A stretch of DNA of 64,000 bases, taken from CADCVT01 sp036389485. GTDB lineage: Bacteria > Actinomycetota > Thermoleophilia > Solirubrobacterales > Solirubrobacteraceae. The notes under the pieces were generated by a model. The model was given only the letters and a program-made list of their open reading frames with translations, had not been told where the DNA came from and ran no database searches. The stretch spans positions 1-64,000 of the forward strand of contig DASVPR010000048.1 of NCBI GenBank assembly GCA_036389485.1, given 5' to 3'. Both the position numbers and the translations under genes were made by a program. Below, in pieces: positions 1-8,111 of this stretch (position 1 is its first letter; every line of letters begins with the position of its first letter).

Positions 1-2
1 TC

Positions 3-38
3 CGCCGCCTAGAGCCCGAGCTGGCGGTCGTGCTGTGA
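3..38 (+). CDS. C-terminal tail of an upstream gene, probably the ABC-2 polysaccharide export permease (partial)
   Basis: The first 38 bases hold an open frame ending in TGA at 36-38, reading RRLEPELAVVL. The stop overlaps the GTG start of the export ATPase, as in Wzm/Wzt or TagG/TagH operons where the permease precedes the ATPase. The short RRLEPE-type ending is common in such permeases. The identity is inferred from position and this tail only; the rest lies outside the window. Confidence 0.45.
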   Translation, partial: RRLEPELAVVL

Positions 39-781
39 CGGTCGCTCCGGGGGAGATCGTGCTGGACCGGGCCTCGCGGGCCTTCCAGGTCCGGGCCGAC
101 CCGGGACGCACGCTCAAGGAGGTCGTCCTGCGTCGGCCCCCCCGCGGCGGCCCGCCGCCCGTCCACGCCCTGCGCGAGGTCACGCTGCGGGTGGCGCCCG
201 GGGAGACGCTGGGGATGGTGGGGCGCAACGGCGCGGGCAAGACGTCGACGCTGCGGGTGCTCGCGGGGATCGTGCCGCTGGATTCCGGCCGGGTCGAGGT
301 CGGCGGGCGGGTGGTCGCGCAGCTCGAGCTGGGCGCCGGCTTCGGGCGCGCGTTCACGGGCCGCGAGAACGTGTACCTGAACGCCGCTCTGCACGGGCTG
401 CGGCGCGACGAGGTCGACGAGCGGCTCGACGCGATCCTGGGCTTCGCGGAACTGGGCGACTTCGCGGACCTGCCGGTCTCGACGTACTCGCAGGGGATGT
501 TCCTGCGCCTGGGCTTCGCGATCGCCGCGCACCTCGACCCGGACGTCCTGCTGATCGACGAGGTGCTCGCCGTCGGCGACGAGGGCTTCCAGCGGCGCTG
601 CGAGGCGCGGATCGCGTCGCAGATCGAGGCGGGCGCGACGCTCGTGCTCGTGTCGCACGACGCCTCGCTGGTCGAGCGGACGTGCGAGCGCGTCGTTGTC
701 CTCGATCGCGGTGCGGTGATCTTCGACGGGCCCGTGGGCGAGGGGCTCGAGGTCTACCGGCGGGAGGCGCTCGTCGCATGA
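35..781 (+). CDS. ABC transporter ATP-binding protein for polysaccharide/teichoic acid export (Wzt/TagH-like)
   Basis: This is a 248-residue ABC ATPase with Walker A GRNGAGKT (about 63-70), the divergent signature YSQGMFLRL (151-159), Walker B VLLIDEVLAVGD (171-182) and the H-loop histidine in VSHDA (208). YSxGM in place of LSGGQ and the LAVGD Walker B extension are typical of the Wzt/TagH subfamily, which exports completed lipid-linked polysaccharides with an ABC-2 permease. The Wzt C-terminal carbohydrate-binding domain is absent, so this is the short form. It starts at GTG 35, overlapping the preceding stop, and its own stop overlaps the next ATG (ATGA), indicating one operon with translational coupling. 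Confidence 0.9.
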   Translation: MTVAPGEIVLDRASRAFQVRADPGRTLKEVVLRRPPRGGPPPVHALREVTLRVAPGETLGMVGRNGAGKTSTLRVLAGIVPLDSGRVEVGGRVVAQLELGAGFGRAFTGRENVYLNAALHGLRRDEVDERLDAILGFAELGDFADLPVSTYSQGMFLRLGFAIAAHLDPDVLLIDEVLAVGDEGFQRRCEARIASQIEAGATLVLVSHDASLVERTCERVVVLDRGAVIFDGPVGEGLEVYRREALVA

Positions 782-1131
782 GGCCGGAGGAGGCGCTGGA
801 GGCGGCGCGGGCGGCGGCGGCGCGAGCACGCGCCGAGGGTGCCTACGGCGAGGCGCTCGACGGGTTCGAGATCGCGCCGACCGATCGCGTGTCGACGGAG
901 CAGCTGGTCGAGTGGGCGGTGATCGAGCCCGACGTGTCGGCGGTGCGCTCGACGCGGCCGCGCGGCGCTCTCATCACGTGGGCGAAGCGCGCGCTGCTGC
1001 GCGTGCTGCGCCAGTACCACGCGCAGGCGCACGCCCAGCAGACGCGGTTCAACCTGCACGCCGCCGTCCGGATCACGGAGCTGGAGGAGCGGCTGGAGCA
1101 GCTCGAGCGAGCTCGCCGCGAGCGGCCGTGA
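778..1131 (+). CDS. Small conserved-looking hypothetical protein with C-terminal coiled coil
   Basis: The 117-residue protein starts at ATG 778 inside an ATGA overlap with the export ATPase and ends in a GTGA overlap with the following glycosyltransferase, so it is translated as part of this operon. The sequence is Ala/Arg/Glu rich. It has a central basic stretch (about 65-85) and a C-terminal ELEERLEQLE heptad-like segment that should form a short coiled coil. No membrane segment, signal peptide or catalytic motif is visible. I do not recognise a family. Its position suggests a role linked to polysaccharide export or glycosylation, possibly as a scaffold. Confidence 0.65.
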   Translation: MRPEEALEAARAAAARARAEGAYGEALDGFEIAPTDRVSTEQLVEWAVIEPDVSAVRSTRPRGALITWAKRALLRVLRQYHAQAHAQQTRFNLHAAVRITELEERLEQLERARRERP

Positions 1132-2162
1132 TCGTCCACCAGGTGCTGAGCGGCGCGGGGCCGGTCGACGCGGTGACGTCGCAGGCGCTCGCGTGGCGGG
1201 AGCGGTTCTCGGCATGGGGCTGGGGCGGGTCGGACGTCGCGGTCCACATCGACCCGCGGATGAACGGCGCGGTCCGGCCTCTCGGCTCGCTGTCGCCGGG
1301 GCGCTCCGACGTGCTGCTCATCCACTACTCGGCCTACGCGCCGCGGCTGCGCGGGCTGCTCGACCTGCCGAACCGCAAGGCGCTGCTGTCCCACAACGTG
1401 ACGCCGGCGCGGTGGCTGTGGGACCACGAGCCGCAGGTCGCGGTCCAGTGCGCGCTCGGCCGCCGGCAGCTGCCGGAGTTCGCGGCGCGGGTGGACGTCG
1501 CGGCGGGCGTCAGCGCGTTCAACGCCGCCGAGGTGGGGTCGGACGTCGTCGTGCCGGTGTTGTTCGACGCCGCGGCGTGGCCGGCGGCGGGCGCGTCGCG
1601 CGCGGCGCCCGCGGACCGCCCCCCGACGATCCTCTTCGTCGGGCGGCTCGCGCCGCACAAGCGGCAGGACGAGCTCGTCCGGCTCGTCGCGGCGCTGCGC
1701 GGCCACCGGCTGCCGGACGCGCGGCTGGTCCTCGTCGGCGAGCCGCTCAACGAGAAGTACCTGGCGGCGCTTCAGGGGCTTGCGGAGTCGCTCGCGCCGG
1801 GAGCGGTCGCGTTCGAGCGCGGGCTCTCGCGGGCGGAGTTGGCGGCGCGCTACCGCGCGGCCGACGTGTTCGTCTCGCTGTCGGAGCACGAGGGGTTCTG
1901 CGTCCCGCTCCTCGAGGCGTTCCACTTCGGCGTGCCGGTCGTCGCGCGGCCGAGCGGCGGCGTGCCGGAGGTCGCGGGCGACGCGGCGCTGCTGCCCGCC
2001 GACCGCGACCTCGCGGTGCTCGCCGAGCTCGTCGCGCTCGCGATCGAGGACGTGCCGCTCGCCGACGCGCTGCGCACGCGCGGCCGCGCGCGGCTCGCGG
2101 CGTTCGCGCCGGAGCGGGCGGAGGAGGCCATGCGCCGGCTGCTGGAGGAGCTCGCGGCGTGA
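1128..2162 (+). CDS. Glycosyltransferase family 4 (GT-B fold)
   Basis: This 344-residue GT-B glycosyltransferase starts at GTG 1128, overlapping the previous stop. The C-terminal nucleotide-sugar domain has the typical FVGRLAPHKRQDELV strand-loop and the EHEGFCVPLLEAF segment carrying the conserved E-x7-E pair of GT4 retaining enzymes, then the GVPVVA turn. The N-terminal half carries an acceptor-domain-like IHYSAYAP and LLSHNVTP. It should add a sugar to the lipid-linked glycan on the cytoplasmic face. It is tightly coupled to the neighbouring genes by 4-bp overlaps. Donor and acceptor cannot be told from sequence. Confidence 0.9.
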   Translation: MIVHQVLSGAGPVDAVTSQALAWRERFSAWGWGGSDVAVHIDPRMNGAVRPLGSLSPGRSDVLLIHYSAYAPRLRGLLDLPNRKALLSHNVTPARWLWDHEPQVAVQCALGRRQLPEFAARVDVAAGVSAFNAAEVGSDVVVPVLFDAAAWPAAGASRAAPADRPPTILFVGRLAPHKRQDELVRLVAALRGHRLPDARLVLVGEPLNEKYLAALQGLAESLAPGAVAFERGLSRAELAARYRAADVFVSLSEHEGFCVPLLEAFHFGVPVVARPSGGVPEVAGDAALLPADRDLAVLAELVALAIEDVPLADALRTRGRARLAAFAPERAEEAMRRLLEELAA

Positions 2163-3118
2163 GGTGGGGCGCGGTGCTCCTCGCCGCCCTCGTCTGCGTG
2201 ACGTATGGAGGGTGCGGCGGCGACTCCGGCTCCGGGCCGGCGCGGCCGGTCGACCTCGCGCTGGACTTCACGCCCAACCCCGTCCACGCGCCGATCTACG
2301 CGGCGGTTCGCACGGGCGCGGACCGGGAGCAGGGGATCCGGCTGCGGATCCGCCAGCCGGGCGAGGGGCCGAACGCGCTGAAGCTGGTCGCGGGCGGCCG
2401 GGCGCTGGTGGGGCTGCTCGACATCCACGACCTAGCGATCGCGCGACGGGACGGGGTCGACGTCGTCGGGGTCGCGGCGCTGGTGCAGAAGCCGCTCGCG
2501 GCGCTGCTCGCGCAGCCGGACGTCCGGCGCCCGCGCGACCTGGCCGGTCGCACGGTCGGCGTCTCCGGGCTTCCCTCCGACCCGGCCTTCCTGCGCGCGA
2601 TCGTCGAGCACGACGGCGGCGACTACTCGCGCATCGACCAGCTCACGATCGGGTTCAAGGCGGTCAGCGCGCTGCTGTCGCGTCGCGTCGACGCCGTGCC
2701 CGCGTTCTGGAACGCCGAGGGCGTGGCGTTGGAGCAGCGAGGGAGGAAGGTGCGGCAGTTTCGCGTCGAGGACTACGGCGCGCCGGCGTACCCGGAGGTC
2801 GTCGTGATCGCGTCGCGCGACGCGCTGCGGAAGCGGCGCGCGGATGTCGAGGCGGTGGTCGACGCGCTCGCGGCGGGCGTCGACGCCGTGCTCGCCGACC
2901 GGGACGCCGCCGTGCGCGACATCGTGCGGGCGGCGTCCGCCGATCCGGTCCTCACCCGCGCGCAGCTCGACGCGGTCGCGCCGCTCTTCCGCCCGCCTCT
3001 GCGGCTCGACCGCGCAACCCTCGACGCCTGGGCGGCGTTCGACGCGAGGATCGGGATCGTCGACGGGCCGATCGACGTGGCGCGCGCCTTCGACTTCTCC
3101 CTCACAGCACGTCGGTGA
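2159..3118 (+). CDS. Lipoprotein, NMT1/THI5-like (NitT/TauT-type) ABC substrate-binding protein
   Basis: The 319-residue protein starts at GTG 2159, overlapping the glycosyltransferase stop. The N-terminus MRWGAVLLAALVCVTYGGC is a lipoprotein signal with the lipid-anchored cysteine at about residue 19. The mature part begins VDLALDFTPNPVHAPIY, the hallmark of the NMT1/THI5-like family that binds thiamine precursors, pyrimidines, nitrate or sulfonates. The later DLAGRTVGVSG motif also fits. No cognate permease or ATPase lies beside it; it is the last gene of a polysaccharide export operon. The ligand is unknown. Its 3' end overlaps the convergent gene by 17 bp. Confidence 0.8.
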   Translation: MRWGAVLLAALVCVTYGGCGGDSGSGPARPVDLALDFTPNPVHAPIYAAVRTGADREQGIRLRIRQPGEGPNALKLVAGGRALVGLLDIHDLAIARRDGVDVVGVAALVQKPLAALLAQPDVRRPRDLAGRTVGVSGLPSDPAFLRAIVEHDGGDYSRIDQLTIGFKAVSALLSRRVDAVPAFWNAEGVALEQRGRKVRQFRVEDYGAPAYPEVVVIASRDALRKRRADVEAVVDALAAGVDAVLADRDAAVRDIVRAASADPVLTRAQLDAVAPLFRPPLRLDRATLDAWAAFDARIGIVDGPIDVARAFDFSLTARR

Positions 3119-5003
3119 CCGTCTGGTGCATCCGCCGCGAGCAGAAGTCGACGCCCGGCACGCCCGCGATCTGACGGTAGAGCACGTAGCGCCGGCCCTT
3201 CCACAGCGCCGGGCCCGCGGCGTCGTACGGCTTGCCCATGCGCAGGTCGGCGAGGACGTAGTCCGCCTTGCGGGAGATCGGGACGTGGGGGTAGCTCGTC
3301 TCGAGCAGCGGCCGCTGTGAGCAGAGCGGCTGGCCGCTGAGGAAGTACGCGACCCAGAGCTGCGAGCCGGGATCGACGTCGAGGCGGACCGACGCGTCGG
3401 CGGGCAGGCGGTCGTCGAGGCGCGTCAGCTCAGTCAGCTCCGGCAGCGTCTGGGGGTAGGTGGCCTGCATCTCGTCGACCGCGCCGAGCACCGCGAGCCA
3501 AACGAGGAGCCCCAGCGCCAGCGCGCGGCCGCGCCGCAGCCGTGACACCGCGACGGCCGCGAGAAGCACCGCGAGCGGGCCGGTGAACGCGAGCGCCTTG
3601 AAGTGGAAGTACCACCCGATGTCGCGGTTGCGGAACCAGAGCGCCGCGACGGCGCCGAAGACGAGCACGCCGCCGAGGGCGACCGCCAATCCGCGCGGCT
3701 GGCGGCGCAGCTCGAGCGCGATCGCGATGGCGAGGGGAGGACCGAGGAGGAGCAGCATCGTCGTGGTGGGCAGCGCGAGGAACTCGTGCTCGGGGAGGTA
3801 CGCGAGGAGGTCGCCGCCCCAGTTGGCGAGCGAGTGGCTCGGGTCGACGACGGGCGCCACCGCGCTGACCGCCTTCTCGATCACGCCGTAGGCGGGGTAC
3901 GCGAGCAGCGCGGCGAGCGGGACGATCCAGATCAGCGACCGCGGTCCGCGCCAGAGGGACTTCGCGGCGGCGGCCGCGCGGCGGCGCTCGGGCCACAGCA
4001 GCGCGGCCAGCGCGACGAGCGGGATCGGAAGCGCGAGCGGGTACGCGAACGCGCCCACGGCGAGGAAGAGGGCGAGCAGCGCGAGGGCGCCGCGGGTGCG
4101 CGCGCGGACGGCCCACCACGCGAGCAGGAGCGCGAACGGCAGCGTCAGGAAGCCCCACGTCTGGTTGAAGTACGGGTGGTCGGTCGTGTGGAGGACGACG
4201 CGGTCCAGCCCGACGAGCGCCATCCCGGCGGCGGCGCCGGTGAGGCTCGCGCCGAGCGCGTCGCGAGCGAGGAGGAAGAACCCGGCGGCGGCGAGCGCCA
4301 TCAGCAGCGCGGCGACGACCGGGAACGCCTCCCACGTCTCCATCCCGCTCAACGTCGCGACGGCGGCGAGCGGGTAGTAGATCGGCGGCTTCGAGCGCCA
4401 GACCAGCGGGACGCGGTCGACCGGCTCCTCCGGCGCGACCGCGGTTGGGTGGTGGTCCTGGAGGAACGCGGCGGTGCCGGCCGCGAGGTGCGCGTCGGAC
4501 CCGTCGCCGACGACGGTTGCGAACCCGCTGCGGAACATCGGCACGAGGGCGACGCAGACAAGGAGCAGTCCGATCCACACCGGCCACGCGATGTGCGCGA
4601 TGCTGACCCCGGGGCGGGGCGACCCCTCCGCCCGCCTCAGCGCCGCGACCGCGAGCCCGACGCCCGCGGCCAGCACGATCGCGAGGTTCGCCTCGAACGG
4701 CACGCGCGCGTAGCCGAGCGCGGCCAGCTCGATCCCGCTCGCGCACGCCCCGACCGGCAGCACCCACAGCAGCTCGTGACGCCGAAGCTCGGCCGGCAGC
4801 CACAGCCGGACGAGGCCGAACCCGGCGACGGCGAAGAGCACGACGGCGGCGGCGCCCGCCCGCGCGGCGTCGTCCACCGCGGCGACGCCCTTCACGCCCG
4901 ACGCGTCGGCGACGACCAGCGCCGCGAGCCCGCTCAGCGCGACGAGAAGGAGCGTCTTGGCGCGACTCGCCTCCGCGCCGCTCGACGACGCGGCGCCGCT
5001 CAG
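3102..5003 (-). CDS. Polytopic membrane protein, GT-C-like (putative membrane glycosyltransferase)
   Basis: The protein is about 633 residues with a dozen or more hydrophobic segments spread along nearly its whole length and a soluble C-terminal region of about 130 residues. Early loops contain GDGSDAHL and SKPPIYYPLA, reminiscent of periplasmic acidic loops in GT-C enzymes that use lipid-phosphate sugars. The family is not certain. No ATG, GTG or TTG is near the upstream stop. I place the start at a CTG overlapping the TGA of the WecG-like gene; a GTG near 4895 is an alternative. It probably follows the WecG-like gene in one operon and may add sugars outside the membrane. Confidence 0.7.
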   Translation of the reverse strand: MSGAASSSGAEASRAKTLLLVALSGLAALVVADASGVKGVAAVDDAARAGAAAVVLFAVAGFGLVRLWLPAELRRHELLWVLPVGACASGIELAALGYARVPFEANLAIVLAAGVGLAVAALRRAEGSPRPGVSIAHIAWPVWIGLLLVCVALVPMFRSGFATVVGDGSDAHLAAGTAAFLQDHHPTAVAPEEPVDRVPLVWRSKPPIYYPLAAVATLSGMETWEAFPVVAALLMALAAAGFFLLARDALGASLTGAAAGMALVGLDRVVLHTTDHPYFNQTWGFLTLPFALLLAWWAVRARTRGALALLALFLAVGAFAYPLALPIPLVALAALLWPERRRAAAAAKSLWRGPRSLIWIVPLAALLAYPAYGVIEKAVSAVAPVVDPSHSLANWGGDLLAYLPEHEFLALPTTTMLLLLGPPLAIAIALELRRQPRGLAVALGGVLVFGAVAALWFRNRDIGWYFHFKALAFTGPLAVLLAAVAVSRLRRGRALALGLLVWLAVLGAVDEMQATYPQTLPELTELTRLDDRLPADASVRLDVDPGSQLWVAYFLSGQPLCSQRPLLETSYPHVPISRKADYVLADLRMGKPYDAAGPALWKGRRYVLYRQIAGVPGVDFCSRRMHQTVTDVL

Positions 5004-5803
5004 CCGGCCCCGCGCCCTCGCGCCTGGCGCACGCGGTGGATGAACACCGGGTTGCCCAGGAGGTAGCGGCGCCACATCCGGCCGGGCTCGATCGCCAGCC
5101 TGAAGATCCATTCCAGGCCATTCTCGGCCAACCAGCCCGGCGCGCGCGGGACCTTGCCCGACACGACGTCGAAGAGCGCGCCGACCGTCCACAGGACGTC
5201 GACGTCCAGCCGCTCCGCGTTGCGCTGCACCCACAGCTCCTGCTTCGGCGTCCCCATCCCGACGAGCAGGATGCTCGGACGGCGGGCGTTGATGTCCTCG
5301 ACGACGCGGTCGTCGTGCGCGGAGCCGGGGTCGAAGTAGCCGTGGTGGGTGCCGACGACGTCCAGGCCCGGGTACGTGCTCCGCAGCCGCTCGGCGGCGC
5401 CGCGGGCGACGCCCGGCTCCGACCCGAGGAGGTAGATCGACTCCCCGGTCTGCTCGCACAGCGCGGCGAGGCCCCAGATCCAGTCGGCGCCGGTCATGCG
5501 GTACGGCACGGGGCGCTCCAGCGCCTTCGCGGCGAGGCGCACGCCGTAGCCGTCGCAGTAGACGAGGTCAGCGGACTCCAGCGCGCTGCGCAGCGCCGGG
5601 TTCTCGGCCGACTGGTTCAGGACGTGCGCGTTGGCGTACATGACGCGCCGCGGCGGGTGGCCGTTGCGCGCGCCCGCCCAGCCCGTGATGCGCCGGAGCA
5701 GGTCGTCCGGGCGCCCGAGATCGATCGGGATGTCGAAGATGAGCGAGAGCTCGCGAGCTTCCGCGCGGACTTCTTGCTCCAGGAGCTCCAGGGCGGCGGC
5801 CAC
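5000..5803 (-). CDS. WecG/TagA/CpsF family glycosyltransferase (GT26)
   Basis: This 267-residue protein starts at GTG 5803. It shows the GT26 hallmarks: an early Asn-rich YANAHVLNQS segment, DGYGVRLAAK, MTGADWIWGL and the C-terminal VGMGTPKQELWVQRN. Members transfer N-acetylmannosamine or a related sugar from a UDP donor to a polyprenyl-diphosphate-linked acceptor, forming the second residue of teichoic acids, ECA or capsule repeat units. It acts at the cytoplasmic membrane face. The following membrane protein gene overlaps its stop. A UDP-sugar 6-dehydrogenase of the ManNAc/GlcNAc type lies at the right edge of the window, which fits a HexNAc-containing glycan. Confidence 0.9.
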   Translation of the reverse strand: MAAALELLEQEVRAEARELSLIFDIPIDLGRPDDLLRRITGWAGARNGHPPRRVMYANAHVLNQSAENPALRSALESADLVYCDGYGVRLAAKALERPVPYRMTGADWIWGLAALCEQTGESIYLLGSEPGVARGAAERLRSTYPGLDVVGTHHGYFDPGSAHDDRVVEDINARRPSILLVGMGTPKQELWVQRNAERLDVDVLWTVGALFDVVSGKVPRAPGWLAENGLEWIFRLAIEPGRMWRRYLLGNPVFIHRVRQARGRGAG

Positions 5804-5842
5804 GAGGCTGATCGTACGGCCTCGTAGCGTTCGCGGCCAACG

Positions 5843-6793
5843 ATGATCGTCCTCGACGTCACAGAAGGAACCGGTGATCGCCTGCGCGGCTGGTCCCGCT
5901 ACGTGCGCGAGCTGGCGATCGCGCTGGGCGATGCGGTCACCCCTGTCGCGCGCCGCGGCGCGGGGCCGGAGGTGCTGTGGGAGCAGGTCGGCCTGCCGCG
6001 CGCGCTGCGGCGCCGCGGCGCGTCGCTGGTGCACGCGCCGAACTGCTTCCTCCCTCTGCGCCGGCCGTGTGCGGGCGTCGTGACGGTCCACGACCTGGCG
6101 TTCGAGGCGTTCCCGGGCGACTTCGCCCCGCTCACGCTGCGCAAGTACAGGTGGTTCGCGCCGCGCGCGGCGCGGTCGGCGGAGCGCGTGATCGTGCCGT
6201 CGCCGTTCACGGGGCGCGACGTCATCGAGCGCTACGGGATCCGCCCGTCGAAGGTGCGCATCGTGCCGGAGGCGCCCGCGCTGCCGATCGGGACGGCGCC
6301 GGTCGAGCGCGGCGACCACCTCCTCGCCGTCGGCGACGTGCGCGCGAAGAAGAACCTCGGCGTGCTCGTCGAGGCGGCGCGGCGGCTCGGCGCGCGCCTC
6401 GTGATCGCCGGAATGGACGGCGGAGCGGCGAACCTCGGCGGCCCGGGCGTCGAGCTGACCGGCTGGGTCGACGACGCGCGGCTCGACGCCTTGATGCGCG
6501 GCGCCGCGGTGCTCGCCCACCCGTCGCTGTACGAGGGCTTCGGGCTCGTCGTCGTCGAGGCGATGGCGCGCGGGGTGCCGGTCGCGTGCGCGAACGCGAC
6601 CGCGCTGCCGGAGACCGCGGCGGGCGCGGCCGAGCTGTTCGACCCGTCGGATCCGGCGGACGTCGCCGCGGCGATCGAGCGCGCGCTGGCGCGGAGCGAC
6701 GAGCTTGCCGAGCTGGGCCGCGCGCGGGCGGCGGAGCTGTCGTGGGAGCGGACCGCCGCGCTGACGCGGCGCGTCTACGAGGAGCTCGTGTGA
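5843..6793 (+). CDS. Glycosyltransferase family 4
   Basis: The 316-residue GT4 enzyme begins MIVLDVTEGTGDRLRGWSRY at ATG 5843, only 39 bp from the divergent WecG-like start. The N-terminal domain has VTVHDLAFEAFP and the C-terminal domain has AVGDVRAKKNLGVLV and PSLYEGFGLVVVEAM with the E-x7-E pair. This subfamily is typical of mannosyl- and related transferases in O-antigen assembly. It overlaps the following GT2 gene by 4 bp (GTGA). Substrates are not predictable. Confidence 0.9.
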   Translation: MIVLDVTEGTGDRLRGWSRYVRELAIALGDAVTPVARRGAGPEVLWEQVGLPRALRRRGASLVHAPNCFLPLRRPCAGVVTVHDLAFEAFPGDFAPLTLRKYRWFAPRAARSAERVIVPSPFTGRDVIERYGIRPSKVRIVPEAPALPIGTAPVERGDHLLAVGDVRAKKNLGVLVEAARRLGARLVIAGMDGGAANLGGPGVELTGWVDDARLDALMRGAAVLAHPSLYEGFGLVVVEAMARGVPVACANATALPETAAGAAELFDPSDPADVAAAIERALARSDELAELGRARAAELSWERTAALTRRVYEELV

Positions 6794-7719
6794 GGGTCGC
6801 CGCGCTCGTCCTCTCAGTCGACGAGGCCCACCGCCTCTCGACGTCGCTTCCCCCACTCGCGTCCGCGGACGAGGTCGTCGTGATCGACAACGCGTGCACC
6901 GACGGCACCGCCGCGGTGGCGGAGCGGCATGGCGCGCGCGTCGTCGCCCTCGCCGAGCGGCGCTCGTACGCCGCGGCGATGAACGCCGGCCTGGCGGCGA
7001 CGCGGGACGCCGGCGCGGTCCTGCTCGTCAACGCCGACTGCTTCCTCGAGCCCGACGCGCTGCCGCTCATGCGCGACGCGCTCGCACGCGACGACCGGCT
7101 CGGGGCGGTCGCGCCGAAGCTCGTCCGCGACGCGCACCCGGATCGCATCGACGCCGCCGGGATGCTGCTCGACCGCCGCCGGAAGAACAACGTCGCCGCC
7201 CACAATGAGCCGGCGTCCACGCACGAGCGGCCCGGACCGGTCTTCGGCCCGGACGGCGCGTGCGGGCTCTGGCGCCGCGCGGCGCTCGAGGACTGCGCGC
7301 CCGACGGCGAGGTCTTCGACGAGGACCTCGCGCTGTGGGCCTCCGACGCCGACCTCGCGTGGCGCGCGCGTCTCCTCGGCTGGCGCGCGCACTACGAGCC
7401 GCGGGCGCGGGGGCGCCACGTGCGCTTCTTCAGCCCGTCCACGCGCGGGGCCGTCGCCGCGCACCACCGCCGCCTGCAGTTCCGCAACCGCCTGCTGATG
7501 ATCGCCAAGAACGATCGCCCGCGGGACCTCCTTCGCGACCTCCCGCACGTCGCGTTCTACGAGCTGCTCGCGCTCGCCTACGCGCTGGTCGTCGAGCGCG
7601 AGCTGCTCGGCGGCTATGCCGACGCGGCCCGCGCGCTGCCCGGCGCGCTGCGCCGCCGGCGCGCGCTCCAGCCGCGACGCCGCGCGACGCCGCCGTTCGG
7701 CCTCACCCCGCCGCGTTGA
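6790..7719 (+). CDS. Glycosyltransferase family 2 (rhamnosyltransferase-like)
   Basis: The 309-residue GT-A enzyme starts at GTG 6790. It has VVVIDNACTDGT near the N-terminus (usual form DNxSxDGT), a VNADCFLEPDALPLM metal-binding region in place of the usual DxD, and FGPDGACGLWRR, seen in WbbL-like rhamnosyltransferases. A C-terminal hydrophobic stretch (LLALAYALVV) suggests loose membrane association. It is coupled to the preceding GT4 by overlap. It probably extends the same glycan. The last 17 bp overlap the convergent hypothetical gene. Confidence 0.88.
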   Translation: MRVAALVLSVDEAHRLSTSLPPLASADEVVVIDNACTDGTAAVAERHGARVVALAERRSYAAAMNAGLAATRDAGAVLLVNADCFLEPDALPLMRDALARDDRLGAVAPKLVRDAHPDRIDAAGMLLDRRRKNNVAAHNEPASTHERPGPVFGPDGACGLWRRAALEDCAPDGEVFDEDLALWASDADLAWRARLLGWRAHYEPRARGRHVRFFSPSTRGAVAAHHRRLQFRNRLLMIAKNDRPRDLLRDLPHVAFYELLALAYALVVERELLGGYADAARALPGALRRRRALQPRRRATPPFGLTPPR

Positions 7720-8089
7720 CGTCGGCGATCAGCGCGTCCGGGTCCGCGACGGACGCGACGATCTCCCGCACCGTCCCCGGGATGCGCATGACGCGCAGAC
7801 GCTGCGGCGGGTCGAGCTTCAGGACGACGAGCGGCTGCGGCATCGTCATCACGGTCATCCGGCCGCCCTTGAGCCGCTGGACGCGCGCGCCGGTCGTCGG
7901 CTGCACGTGGCCGGTGAACCGCTCCGCGGCGACGATCGCGGTGGCGGGAAAGCGCTGGCGGAACATCCACCCGAGCCGGACCTCCGCCTCCGCCGGCCCG
8001 AGGTCGATGTAGCAGTCCTCCGGCTTGATCCGCATCAGCCGGAGCAGCGAGGCAATGGTGCCGGACGGATAGGTGAGGGGATGCCGCAT
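7703..8089 (-). CDS. Hypothetical protein, 128 residues
   Basis: An ATG at 8089 opens a frame MRHPLTYPSGTIASLLRLMR. The product has no signal peptide or membrane segment. It contains DCYIDLGPAEAEVRLGW and a C-terminal half alternating basic and hydrophobic residues. I do not recognise the family. It stands alone between two plus-strand genes, with its start 23 bp from the probable start of the flippase-like protein and its end overlapping the GT2 gene by 17 bp. The ATG of an alternative longer form of the divergent gene (8073) lies inside it. Confidence 0.55.
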   Translation of the reverse strand: MRHPLTYPSGTIASLLRLMRIKPEDCYIDLGPAEAEVRLGWMFRQRFPATAIVAAERFTGHVQPTTGARVQRLKGGRMTVMTMPQPLVVLKLDPPQRLRVMRIPGTVREIVASVADPDALIADVNAAG

Positions 8090-8111
8090 CCCGCCAATAA
8101 CCTTCCCCGTC

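Noticed and set aside
7703..8089. Hypothetical protein as a candidate leader peptidase
   Set aside because: It lacks the Cys-His-Asp pattern and core strands of a transglutaminase-like B2 protein.
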